This document shows, piece after piece, positions 29,720 through 37,987 of a DNA stretch of 64,000 nt. Source of the DNA: Kriegella aquimaris (lineage in GTDB: Bacteria; Bacteroidota; Bacteroidia; Flavobacteriales; Flavobacteriaceae); contig NZ_FNGV01000016.1 in NCBI RefSeq assembly GCF_900103215.1, positions 62,001 to 126,000 on the forward strand, in the 5' to 3' direction. Positions within the stretch are counted from its first letter, which is position 1. Each line of letters opens with the position of its first letter. Position numbers and translations under genes: made by a program. The notes beneath the pieces are model-generated. The model saw nothing but the letters and a program-made list of their open reading frames with translations. It was not told where the DNA came from and ran no database searches.

Positions 29720-30334
29720 ATGAAACAGCTGATTTTTATTCTATCATTTTCATTGTATATGGGGTTTGCCTTTGCTCAAGAAAGCAAAAGTTTATTTAAT
29801 GGCAAGGACTTATCGGGGTGGACCAAACACGGTACTGAATACTGGTACGTAGATAATGGGGAACTTGTTTGTGAAAGTGGCCCTGATGAGAAGTACGGAT
29901 ACCTCTCCACGAACAAACCCTACAAAAACTTTATACTAGACCTTGATTTCAAACTAGAGGCTAATGGCAACAGCGGTATTTTTATACGGTCGCAATTAGG
30001 CGGTCCAGATGATACGACCATAAAAGGATGGCAAGTAGAGGTGGCTCCCCCTGATATGCATACCGGAGGTATTTATGAATCTATTAAAGATGGTAGGGGT
30101 TGGGTAATCAAACCTGACCCAAAAGATGAAAAACATCTCGACGCAAGTAATTGGAACCACATGAGAATCGAAGCTAAAGATGATATTATCGTTACTTGGT
30201 TGAACGGAAAGCAAATGGTAAAACTAAAGGATGAAAAAATTGGGGAAGGCCAAGGATCCATTGCACTTCAAATTCATAGTGGAGGCGGAATCAAAGTAAG
30301 GTGGAAGAACATTAAAATTCAAGAAATTGAATAA
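29720..30334 (+). CDS. DUF1080 (3-keto-disaccharide hydrolase-like) secreted protein
   Basis: This is a compact single-domain DUF1080 protein of 204 residues with a signal peptide ending near FAFAQE. The family start LFNGKDLSGW is at ~27-36, then CESGPDEKYGYLST, EANGNSGIFIRS, GWQVEV, HTGGIYES, WNHMRIEA and ALQIHSGGGIKVRWKN. It is strikingly close to the second domain of the double-DUF1080 protein at 47501-48862: I count about 51 identical residues in a 68-residue stretch. It starts 20 bases after the preceding DUF1080 gene. It likely hydrolyses the 3-keto product of the upstream oxidoreductase; activity is inferred from family only. Confidence 0.9.
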   Translation: MKQLIFILSFSLYMGFAFAQESKSLFNGKDLSGWTKHGTEYWYVDNGELVCESGPDEKYGYLSTNKPYKNFILDLDFKLEANGNSGIFIRSQLGGPDDTTIKGWQVEVAPPDMHTGGIYESIKDGRGWVIKPDPKDEKHLDASNWNHMRIEAKDDIIVTWLNGKQMVKLKDEKIGEGQGSIALQIHSGGGIKVRWKNIKIQEIE

Positions 30335-30391
30335 CACCAACTCTTTGCTAGACTTACTTTATTCTTATGCCACTATTTGCAAACAATTACA

Positions 30392-31660
30392 ATGAGAAAA
30401 TCGGTCAGACTACGTTTATCCGTTTTAATGCTGATGGAATACTTTATTTGGGGGGCTTGGTATGTTACGATGGGCACGTACCTTCTAACCTATCTGAAAG
30501 CTGATGCTTTACAGGTTGGTGCCGCTTATGCCAATCTTTCCATTGCTGCAATTATTTCGCCATTCTTCGTAGGTCTTATTGCCGACCGTTTTTTTTCTGC
30601 TCAAAAGGTTTTGGCCGTATTACATCTAATAGGGGCCGTAACATTGTACCACGTTAGTACCGTCGAAAATTTTCAAGATTTTTGGTGGCTTATCCTTTTG
30701 TACACTTTGCTGTACATGCCCACCATGTCATTGACAAATTCCATATCTTTTTCACAGATGGAAAACCCCGGTAAAGAATTCCCGCGTATACGGGTATTTG
30801 GAACATTGGGATGGATAGCCGCAGGACTCTTAATCGGCTTTATGGAACTCGAAGCTTCCTATATGACATTTCGCATTGCCGCTGGATGTTCTCTTGTTTT
30901 GGGGGTTCTAAGTTTCTTTTTGCCGAATACGCCAGCAACGAAAAAATCGGCCAGCGTTGCCTCTATTTTAGGATTAGATGCTCTCGTATTATTTAAAAGC
31001 AGATCTTTCGTCGTTTTCTTTATCAGTTCGATAATAATCTGCATACCCCTAGCCTTTTACTACAGCTTCGCCAACCCTTTTCTTAACGATATAGGAGTTG
31101 AGAACGCAGCAGGCAAAATGACTTTGGGACAAATGTCAGAATTTCTATTTTTGCTTCTGATGCCATTGGCCCTTAATAAATATGGAATCAAAAAAGTAAT
31201 GCTGATAGGCATGTTTGCCTGGGCCGCACGCTACCTGTTTTTCTCTTTTGGCAATGTCGAATCGGCAATGTGGATGATTTATTTAGGGATTATACTACAT
31301 GGAATTTGTTATGATTTCTTTTTTGTATCAGGTCAAATTTATATAGATAAAAAAGCCAAAGGTGCCTTTCGAAATTCTGCCCAAGGTTTAATAACCTTCG
31401 CTACCTATGGTGTCGGCATGCTCGTAGGTTCATATATTTCGGGTTCGGTAACTGAAAACTTTCAACACACAATCAACGGTTCACCGAGCTATATATGGCA
31501 ATCGATTTGGTTGGTTCCGGGGGCAATTGCTTTAGCAGTAGGCATACTCTTTATGTTCTTTTTCAGGGAAAAGTCGGTAAACACATCAATGAAAGAAATA
31601 AATAGTGAAGAAGCCCTTGACAGTAAACTGGCTTCGGTAATAAAAGAAATCAAAAGTTAA
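30392..31660 (+). CDS. MFS transporter, nucleoside:H+ symporter-like (NupG type)
   Basis: This inner-membrane protein of 422 residues has 12 predicted helices. The opening LRLSVLMLMEYFIWGAWYV and the YMPTMSLTNSISFSQM block are characteristic of the nucleoside-proton-symporter-like MFS family that is common in sugar loci of Bacteroidota. The start at ATG 30392 is preferred over a TTG 15 bases earlier. The position after the DUF1080 genes suggests it carries the released (keto-)sugar or aglycone into the cytoplasm rather than a nucleoside. The chain ends with a charged cytoplasmic tail. Confidence 0.88.
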   Translation: MRKSVRLRLSVLMLMEYFIWGAWYVTMGTYLLTYLKADALQVGAAYANLSIAAIISPFFVGLIADRFFSAQKVLAVLHLIGAVTLYHVSTVENFQDFWWLILLYTLLYMPTMSLTNSISFSQMENPGKEFPRIRVFGTLGWIAAGLLIGFMELEASYMTFRIAAGCSLVLGVLSFFLPNTPATKKSASVASILGLDALVLFKSRSFVVFFISSIIICIPLAFYYSFANPFLNDIGVENAAGKMTLGQMSEFLFLLLMPLALNKYGIKKVMLIGMFAWAARYLFFSFGNVESAMWMIYLGIILHGICYDFFFVSGQIYIDKKAKGAFRNSAQGLITFATYGVGMLVGSYISGSVTENFQHTINGSPSYIWQSIWLVPGAIALAVGILFMFFFREKSVNTSMKEINSEEALDSKLASVIKEIKS

Positions 31661-31706
31661 TGATTGATTTTAAAAAACCAACTACATATTCTAAATTTTG
31701 AAGACT

Positions 31707-32792
31707 ATGAAAATAATATGGAACTCACTTATTCTAGTACTTGCCGTTTCCTGTGGAGAAGGCGAGAAATATTATACTTATGATGACTTTTCGAAAGTTG
31801 AAAAGATAGATGTGCATACACATGTATGGACAGGTCGTACCGATTTTGTGGATGTTGCGAAAGAAGATAATTTCCGACTACTGAATATCGTCGTTGATCT
31901 TTCCAAGGGCGATGAATTCGTTAAAGAACAATATGCCCATTGTATGGATCAAAAAAACAAAAATCCAGAAAATTTCGAAGTTGCTACCGCTTTTTCTATG
32001 GATGATTGGGACAATCCGGACTTTGCTAAAAACACAATCGCTTGGTTGGAGAAATGTTTTTCAGAAGGGGCAATTGCAATAAAGGTATGGAAGAATATCG
32101 GTATGGAATTCCGAGATAAGAACAACGAGCTGATTATGATCGATAATCCTAAGTTCGATACTATTTTTAACTATTTGGCGGAAAGAAAAATACCCTTGTT
32201 GGGTCACTTAGGAGAACCTAAGAACTGCTGGCTTCCAATAGATGAGATGACCGTTAACAACGACAAAGAATACTTTAAAGAACACCCACAATACCACATG
32301 CACAATCACCCCGAACTGCCCTCATACGAGGATCAGATTGCCGCCCGTGACCGGATGTTGGAAAAACACCCCGACCTGGTTTTTATGGGTGCGCACATGG
32401 GCAGCTTGGAGTGGGACACGGACAAATTGGCGAAACGTTTGGACAAATTTCCGAACATGTGTGTAGATCTCGCGGCCAGAATGGGACAAGTTTTTTACCA
32501 AACAATCGAGGAACGTGAAAAGGTGCGCGATTTTTTTATAAAATACCAAGACCGCATCCTCTATGCAACCGATAAGGCCGATGATGGTGAAGACGAGGGT
32601 GTCGAAGTTCAAAAAGACACCCATGAAAGATGGCTTCAAGATTGGCGCTTTTTTGTGACTGACGATACCATGAGCAGTGATCGTGTAAACGGGGAGTTTA
32701 ATGGATTGAAGCTTCCGAAAGAGGCAGTTGACAAAATTTTCTCTGAAAATGCAAAAAAGTGGCTAGGAATGTTCAGCGATAAAGATGTATAA
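31707..32792 (+). CDS. Amidohydrolase-family (ACMSD-like) lipoprotein
   Basis: This protein of 361 residues has a lipoprotein signal (Cys16 in LAVSC). It is a TIM-barrel metal hydrolase of the amidohydrolase-2 group: KIDVHTHVW supplies the HxH ligands (His37, His39), LLGHLGEP and FMGAHMGSLEWD supply further His residues, and LYATDKADDG supplies the Asp. Members decarboxylate or hydrolyse small carbonyl compounds. It is the last gene of the FecI/SusCD locus, followed by a strong hairpin. The natural start is ATG 31707. Its role in the locus, perhaps on an aglycone or lactone, is unknown. Confidence 0.85.
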   Translation: MKIIWNSLILVLAVSCGEGEKYYTYDDFSKVEKIDVHTHVWTGRTDFVDVAKEDNFRLLNIVVDLSKGDEFVKEQYAHCMDQKNKNPENFEVATAFSMDDWDNPDFAKNTIAWLEKCFSEGAIAIKVWKNIGMEFRDKNNELIMIDNPKFDTIFNYLAERKIPLLGHLGEPKNCWLPIDEMTVNNDKEYFKEHPQYHMHNHPELPSYEDQIAARDRMLEKHPDLVFMGAHMGSLEWDTDKLAKRLDKFPNMCVDLAARMGQVFYQTIEEREKVRDFFIKYQDRILYATDKADDGEDEGVEVQKDTHERWLQDWRFFVTDDTMSSDRVNGEFNGLKLPKEAVDKIFSENAKKWLGMFSDKDV

Positions 32793-32813
32793 TCAATATC
32801 CTTTTTAACCATT

Positions 32814-32862
32814 AAAGTTTAAGTAATTATGTAAAAAACTGTTATATAATTACTTAAACTTT
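32814..32862. terminator. Perfect 17-bp hairpin between convergent genes
   Basis: Left arm 32814-32830 and right arm 32846-32862 are exact reverse complements over 17 bases, with a 15-base loop. The arms start with AAAG and end in CTTT. It lies 21 bases after the amidohydrolase stop and before the convergent peroxiredoxin gene, so it can stop transcription from both sides. The stem is very AT-rich. Confidence 0.7.
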
Positions 32863-33000
32863 GAAAATTGCCCTGCCATCCAAAAAAAGAGTCGTCTTAT
32901 TCTTTCTGTGCCATTTATCTATCGAGCATATCAATAACTTAAAAAGCTAGTTGGTTTAATCAGGAATGAAGCTTTAAACTCCGAATCAGGGTTTCGACCG

Positions 33001-33585
33001 TTACTGATCAGAAGTCTTTGTTGTCACTTCTTTTAGTGCAATCAAAATTTGTTCCGGGGTCATCCTTTCCGTGTAATTTGCCTCAACATGGCAGGCTTCA
33101 ATAATTCCTTCCTTATTGATTATAAAGGTAGCGGGAACAGGTAGGTTTTTTGAACCATCACCATTTAACAAGCTTAAGTCACGGCGTTGATGATAATCTT
33201 CTCCCGGGTCGAACTGTAAATTATAAGCTTTAATAACCTCTTGGTCTGAATCGCTAAGCACCTCAAAGCCCAAACTATTTTTTTGGATGGTGGTCAATGC
33301 ATTTTCAGGTTTTTGAGGACTGATTGCCATTAGTCTAGCGCCGAATGCAGTGATTTGAGGCAGGTGTTTTTGTACCGCCATCAAATCTAGGTTACAAATG
33401 GGACACCATTCGCCACGATAGAATTTTATAATCACAATATCAGCCTTCAACGCTTCGGAAAGTGATACTTGTTTACCAAAAGCATTTGGCAAGCTAAAAT
33501 CAGGTGCCTTGTCCCCTACCGAAAGACCTTTTACCTGAGAAGCATTGGCTATTACCAATTTCTGGAATTCTTGCAGACCGCTCAT
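33001..33585 (-). CDS. Peroxiredoxin-like AhpC/TSA-family protein
   Basis: This thioredoxin-fold protein of 194 residues has no signal peptide, so it is likely cytoplasmic. It has the block KAPDFSLPNAFGK and an active-site motif WCPICN (Cys61 and Cys64), which resembles a CxxC redox pair more than the typical VCPTE peroxidatic site of AhpC. The C-terminus carries PATFIINKEGII and ends without a second conserved Cys. It probably reduces peroxides or disulfides. It stands alone on the minus strand between the terminator and a 412-base gap. Confidence 0.85.
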   Translation of the reverse strand: MSGLQEFQKLVIANASQVKGLSVGDKAPDFSLPNAFGKQVSLSEALKADIVIIKFYRGEWCPICNLDLMAVQKHLPQITAFGARLMAISPQKPENALTTIQKNSLGFEVLSDSDQEVIKAYNLQFDPGEDYHQRRDLSLLNGDGSKNLPVPATFIINKEGIIEACHVEANYTERMTPEQILIALKEVTTKTSDQ

Positions 33586-33997
33586 TCAATATGTTTTTAA
33601 GAGTTAATTTAATCCTTTTATCAATTTCCTTTCAATAATAAGAAAATCATCATTACCGCGGGCAATAGTAAATACCAGTAGAATTCTGAGACTTTGAACT
33701 AGCACTTGAACACGATTTTTTAATCCGCCAAGAATACGACGATATTTTGCTCCATATACTTACCAAAAACCGCTTAAGAATCATACTGCAGAAATTAGCA
33801 TTTTCGATATCCTACACGATAAGCCAAAGGCAACCATTCAGTGTCAAAATATTTGTATTGCACTATTCCTTAAAATAGAGTTCGCCCATACCTTTTAAAG
33901 GGGTAAACAGGTAGCTATATCTTCATCAATACTACTATCAATGTAGTCCGTCAGAAAAAAAATAAAAATCGCTAAATACAAGAAATATAAAGTGTAC
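33586..33997. other. Intergenic region, possible short coding remnant
   Basis: This is a 412-base gap between two minus-strand genes. On the plus strand a 60-codon frame without a start (about 33690-33876) has a protein-like composition, including EHDFLIRQEYDDILL, but I recognise no family, so at most it is a relic. The promoter of the peroxiredoxin gene should lie here; no clear -7 box was seen. Confidence 0.3.
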
Positions 33998-35137
33998 TTA
34001 TTCCTCCAGTTTTAAGACGGCAAATTTCCCTTTATTCCACCCATGTACAAGTAGGTAAAGTTGCTTTGATCCATTATTATCTTCTACAAAATGGGGCCAA
34101 ACTTGATGAATATTCGTTAAGACCGGAATTTCCAAATCTCCAGGAACTATCGTCGATACAAGCTTTTCGCCTGTATGCACATATATAGGGGCCGATTTCT
34201 GTTCGCCGATCGCACTCAAGGCATTCAAAAAGAAATGCTCTGTTTTATATGAGACATTACAAACAAGGCTACCCTCTGGGATATCTTTAAATGTTTCTAC
34301 AAACTTGCCCTTCTTCGTAAATTTCACAACCTGGCCTGCTGCACGATTGGCAACGAGAACGTGATTATCATGGGCATATACGCCATGTGCCGTCTGAAAT
34401 TGTCCGGGATTATCTCCCTTGCCTCCCCAGGCAAGTTTTCCCCAACTCCAAACACCTTTCTTTTCTTTTATCGTCATTACAAAATCGCCTGCGGAGTAAC
34501 CATGGGCGACATATATCGTCCCTTTTAGGTAGGTAACATCCGTTACCCCAAAATTGCTATCCTTAGATGAAAAGAATTCATTGGCCGGAGCAAACTTGAA
34601 CTCGTTTCCAGTAGGCTTCAAGATTTCGCTTACTATCGTTCCATCCAAAGTCAACACAAGTACTCTTTTCCCCTCTTGTGCAACGGCAAGGTGTTTTACT
34701 CCTTTATGTATAAAGAAAACAATTCCATGGATGTTATCCTTTAAACGTTCATCAGTACCTATAATGTTCCAGTTTTTAAGATCAGGACTTATCGAACAAA
34801 GACCATACCCCGGAATTCCTGTATAAACGATTCCTGTTTCGGGGTCTTCATTAAATCCGCCATGCATTTTTGGTTCAAATTCATGGGCATTTTCGGGAAA
34901 AGCACTAGTCAATTCTTGGTCAAAGGAAAAAATAAACTCTCCTTGACCGGTTACCAGTTTTGCCAACCCTGTATTCTGATCCGATGCCATCGGGCCATGT
35001 TCGTGGCTATGCGCTGTGCCGGCATGCTCATGCGAATGATGTGTATGATCGGAATTTACTCCCTGTGCCATTGAGGTATATGAAAATCCCAAAAAAGATA
35101 TGATTAGCAATACGATAAGTGGTGTGCTTTTTGTCAT
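33998..35137 (-). CDS. Secreted beta-propeller (NHL-like) protein with His-rich N-terminus
   Basis: This protein of 379 residues starts at ATG 35137 (an upstream in-frame TTG gives no signal peptide). The signal peptide ends near SMAQG. It is followed at once by a His-rich segment (DHTHHSHEHAGTAHSHEHGP) that can bind Zn, Cu or Ni. The remainder is a propeller with blades such as GTIYVAHGYSAGDFVMTI, GQFQTAHGVYAHDNHVLVAN and KQLYLLVHGWNKGKFAVLK. No catalytic motif is evident. The layout resembles the Tat-exported propeller at 3995-5098. It is monocistronic, with long gaps on both sides. Confidence 0.72.
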   Translation of the reverse strand: MTKSTPLIVLLIISFLGFSYTSMAQGVNSDHTHHSHEHAGTAHSHEHGPMASDQNTGLAKLVTGQGEFIFSFDQELTSAFPENAHEFEPKMHGGFNEDPETGIVYTGIPGYGLCSISPDLKNWNIIGTDERLKDNIHGIVFFIHKGVKHLAVAQEGKRVLVLTLDGTIVSEILKPTGNEFKFAPANEFFSSKDSNFGVTDVTYLKGTIYVAHGYSAGDFVMTIKEKKGVWSWGKLAWGGKGDNPGQFQTAHGVYAHDNHVLVANRAAGQVVKFTKKGKFVETFKDIPEGSLVCNVSYKTEHFFLNALSAIGEQKSAPIYVHTGEKLVSTIVPGDLEIPVLTNIHQVWPHFVEDNNGSKQLYLLVHGWNKGKFAVLKLEE

Positions 35138-35451
35138 GGTTGGTCCAATATTATTTTTTTGAAAAGTAATCATTTCTATCTTAACATTCAACAAGAAATA
35201 ACTTTGCTGATTTTTAGCCCTATTAACATCTTTGGACCATTTCAGTTAATTACGGCATTTTGCTTCCAGGTATCGGCACATTTCGAGGATACTTTTATCT
35301 ATATATTTATATCTGTGAAAAGTTCAAATAAAGAATCTTAATTATCAACTTTTAAGAAAAAGTAAGTGTTCAAAGCGGCCGCTGGCGTACATAGATTCTT
35401 TATTACGCCATAAATTTTGAAATCAACGGATACCGTTTCTCGCTAAAAGTA
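35138..35451. other. Intergenic region, nothing recognisable
   Basis: This is an AT-rich segment upstream of the His-rich propeller gene. It contains one GCGGCCGC octamer near 35376 but no reading frame, hairpin or promoter that I can support. Confidence 0.4.
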
Positions 35452-35720
35452 TCATTTTGCCCAATAAGTAAACCACATTATCCATACAGCATAAAATATC
35501 ATTGGACAAATAATGGCGTTTGCAAAAAATAATTGGCCCAGGCTTTTTTCTTAATCTAGAGTAGCAATCCTATAACCAAATTAATTCCGAATAAAATTGG
35601 GATAACCATGAAAAGGTCAATGGAAGTCTTGGCCTTTGGTTTTGATTGGTAAAACCAAAGACTGATAATGATAATTTGAAAAAATAGAATGGCATATGTC
35701 AATAAGCTACTCTGCTTCAT
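35452..35720 (-). pseudogene. Possible decayed small membrane-protein gene
   Basis: A minus-strand ATG at 35720 opens a 54-codon frame ending at 35556. Its product is strongly hydrophobic in two segments (LLTYAILFFQIIIISLWFY; MVIPILFGINLVIGLLL). Just downstream, in another frame, about 32 codons ending at 35452 read LGQLFFANAIICPMIFYAVW and more, again like a membrane helix. Joining them would need a frame change near an A-rich run plus loss of a nearby stop, so I read this as one broken gene or two tiny ones. No family recognised. Confidence 0.35.
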
Positions 35721-35785
35721 GATTTCAAATATGTTTATGGCAGTTGAATTCGACCAATAGTCACCGCTATTGTATTTTCAATCGT

Positions 35786-36001
35786 TTATTTAAACTTTAC
35801 CATTTCCTTTATCTTCAATGCTTTTTCAAAATGGTCCAATTTGTTATCCAAAATCCACCACTTGGCCACCTCCATCAAGAGTTCAGGGTTATCATTCTTA
35901 TTTTTAAAGAAGGCATAGAAAGAAAGACCAACATTCTCTCCCTTATTATCAATTTTGCTTTCACAAACCTGGATAATTTTTAATCTTAGCTCTTTATTCA
36001 T
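35786..36001 (-). CDS. Small conserved protein (possibly DUF6500)
   Basis: This is a protein of 71 residues without a signal peptide. It starts MNKELRLKIIQVCESK and contains GENVGLSFYAFFKNK and NPELLMEVAKWWI, ending in a charged helix. The composition and phrasing strongly suggest a real protein, and I believe it matches the small DUF6500 family, though from memory only. It lies 65 bases upstream of the possible membrane-protein remnant, same strand. Function unknown. Confidence 0.65.
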   Translation of the reverse strand: MNKELRLKIIQVCESKIDNKGENVGLSFYAFFKNKNDNPELLMEVAKWWILDNKLDHFEKALKIKEMVKFK

Positions 36002-36108
36002 CTTTTATTTAAACACTTAAATCTATTGTTTTAAGAATAGGAATTATTTTTTAAGCTCCATAAAAGGTTGTTTTTATGGATAGTTGAAATATTACAATTC
36101 TACACTTG

Positions 36109-37725
36109 TTATTTTTTGGTAAAAAATGGTAAACGACTCAGGGGAACTTCAATTTCAACAGTTCTATTTCCACTGAACACTTTTCCATCATCAGCTTGCC
36201 ATTTACCTTTTGGCAAAACCACCTTTCGTTTACGTTCTCCTTTTTTAACTACTGGCGCAACCAATATATGGTTTCCAAGCATAAACTGGTCTTTAATCAT
36301 TTCGTATCCACCACTAGGGTATGCCAATGCCATAGGCTTTACGATTGGCTCTCCGGTTTTTGAAGCTTCTTCTGCTAAATTTATAATCTGGTTACCCATT
36401 TTTGTATGCAGTAAAGCAGCTTCAAGACATAATTGATTATTTTCTTCGGATAAAACCCGCCAAGGCGCCACTGAGAATTGCATCATTGGCATTAGGGCAT
36501 GTACCTGAGCCGAACGCACCACTAATTCTTCATCTATAGTCGTTGAATTTTCGAACGATTGGTATTCACCACCTCCGATCATATCAGGGCACGTATACGC
36601 ATACCCCATCATACTTTGTGACATTAAATCAGGAATAAGTTTTTGTAGGACTGCCCAATTATGGTTCTTATCTCTTAGTCGCTGTGCCAAGGGTAAACCA
36701 GCCATTTTCCAAGAAGCGCGATATTCATTCAACGGAAATTGCAATCCTAGTTTCGCAAAGTAGGTAGTATGGTCATTAGGACTAATATCCGATTCAAACG
36801 ATACAATATTGCCGGTATAAAAATCGGCGTCTCCCGCATCAAATTTAAAACCATCAACACCATACGCATCGACCAAGAATTTTAATCTTTCTTCGAACCA
36901 TTTTTGTGTTTTCGGATTGCTTAAATCTAGACATGCACTGGCCCCGTTCCACCATCGAATGATCGCTGCCTTATTTTTTGTGTTGGCCCACAATATTTCT
37001 TGTGTTCTATCGGCATCTAACAATAACATTCCTTCTTTGGCCAAATATCTAAAAATTTCTGTGTCCGAACTTACAAATGGACATATCCACACCATGACCT
37101 TAAAACCCATATCATGAAGTTTTTTTATCATTCCCTTTGGGTCGTTGAACCTTCGCGATGAAAACTCCCAGTTACCATAGCTCTCCTGCCAATTATCATC
37201 TATCATAAGAACCCCGGGTGGGTAACCCTTATCAATTATTGCTTGGGCATACTTTAAAATATCATCTTCATTTTGATTATAGGTCAACTCTATCCACGTG
37301 TTGTATTGCGGTTTTGTAAACAATAGTTTATCCGGTATTTTTCCGTTCGGAGAGAAAAAGTTTGCAACGGCATAATCAAAGGAATCGCGCAAATTTTCAC
37401 CAACTTTTGCAAATTTTATTTCACCCGCTCTTGTAGTGACAATTATCTTTCCCCTATCAAAGGAATATTTAATTGGAGATTCACTCCACACATATCTTCC
37501 TTTGCTTGACAGTAGCAAAGGTTGCGCTTGATTTCCTCTGTTATCCCCCCAAAGATCATGACTTTCAATGGTTTCCGAATCATAAGGTGTATCATGACCA
37601 ATAGCACTAAGTCCGCCCCACCAATATTCCCCAGACAGTATATCTATTTCAACTTGTTCTTTATACTGCGAATGTGCCTTAAAAGCTATTGCTAAAATAA
37701 ATGTAATTAGAAGTATTTTTCTCAT
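36109..37725 (-). CDS. Glycoside hydrolase family 31 protein, secreted
   Basis: This protein of 538 residues has a signal peptide ending near KAHSQ. The GH31 (beta/alpha)8 barrel is recognisable from PPGVLMIDDNWQ, MVWICPFVS, VDGFKFDAGDADFY (catalytic nucleophile Asp in the FKFDAGD strand), YTCPDMIGGGEY (late barrel block) and FMLGNHILVAPVV near the C-terminus. The protein is shorter than alpha-glucosidases of the family (700-900 residues) because the N- and C-terminal beta domains are reduced. GH31 includes alpha-glucosidases, alpha-xylosidases, alpha-galactosidases and sulfoquinovosidases; specificity is not assigned. It is divergent from the 38-51 kb sugar operon, with a shared 262-base promoter region. 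Confidence 0.92.
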   Translation of the reverse strand: MRKILLITFILAIAFKAHSQYKEQVEIDILSGEYWWGGLSAIGHDTPYDSETIESHDLWGDNRGNQAQPLLLSSKGRYVWSESPIKYSFDRGKIIVTTRAGEIKFAKVGENLRDSFDYAVANFFSPNGKIPDKLLFTKPQYNTWIELTYNQNEDDILKYAQAIIDKGYPPGVLMIDDNWQESYGNWEFSSRRFNDPKGMIKKLHDMGFKVMVWICPFVSSDTEIFRYLAKEGMLLLDADRTQEILWANTKNKAAIIRWWNGASACLDLSNPKTQKWFEERLKFLVDAYGVDGFKFDAGDADFYTGNIVSFESDISPNDHTTYFAKLGLQFPLNEYRASWKMAGLPLAQRLRDKNHNWAVLQKLIPDLMSQSMMGYAYTCPDMIGGGEYQSFENSTTIDEELVVRSAQVHALMPMMQFSVAPWRVLSEENNQLCLEAALLHTKMGNQIINLAEEASKTGEPIVKPMALAYPSGGYEMIKDQFMLGNHILVAPVVKKGERKRKVVLPKGKWQADDGKVFSGNRTVEIEVPLSRLPFFTKK

Positions 37726-37788
37726 TCTCTCTTTATTAAAGTCTTAGGCAATATGGTAAAAAATGCCTGTGCAACTTTAGTCTATCTT

Positions 37789-37796
37789 CAAATATA
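37789..37796 (-). promoter_or_regulatory. Candidate -7 element for the GH31 gene
   Basis: The minus-strand octamer TATATTTG lies 63 bases upstream of the GH31 ATG and matches the Bacteroidota -7 consensus. No TTTG sits at the expected upstream distance, so support is partial. Confidence 0.35.
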
Positions 37797-37987
37797 TCAT
37801 AATATACCTGTATTAGAGTATGCTTCATTTGTCTTCTGTACTAATAGCTTCTTAAACAATGCCTTGGTGGGCCATTTTTATTTTGCAACTTAGGAAGAAA
37901 GCGACCTCTAAGATATCTTCCATTGTATAAGTTTCAATAAAAAGAATTAAGTTTAAAACATTGAATAGATAAATAAATTTGAAAATT

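Noticed and set aside
33690-33876. Start-less plus-strand frame with protein-like composition upstream of the peroxiredoxin gene
   Set aside because: No start codon, no known family and only about 60 codons; mentioned as a possible relic only.
35375-35382. A GCGGCCGC octamer in an AT-rich gap as a sign of foreign DNA
   Set aside because: A single rare octamer without other compositional shift is not evidence.
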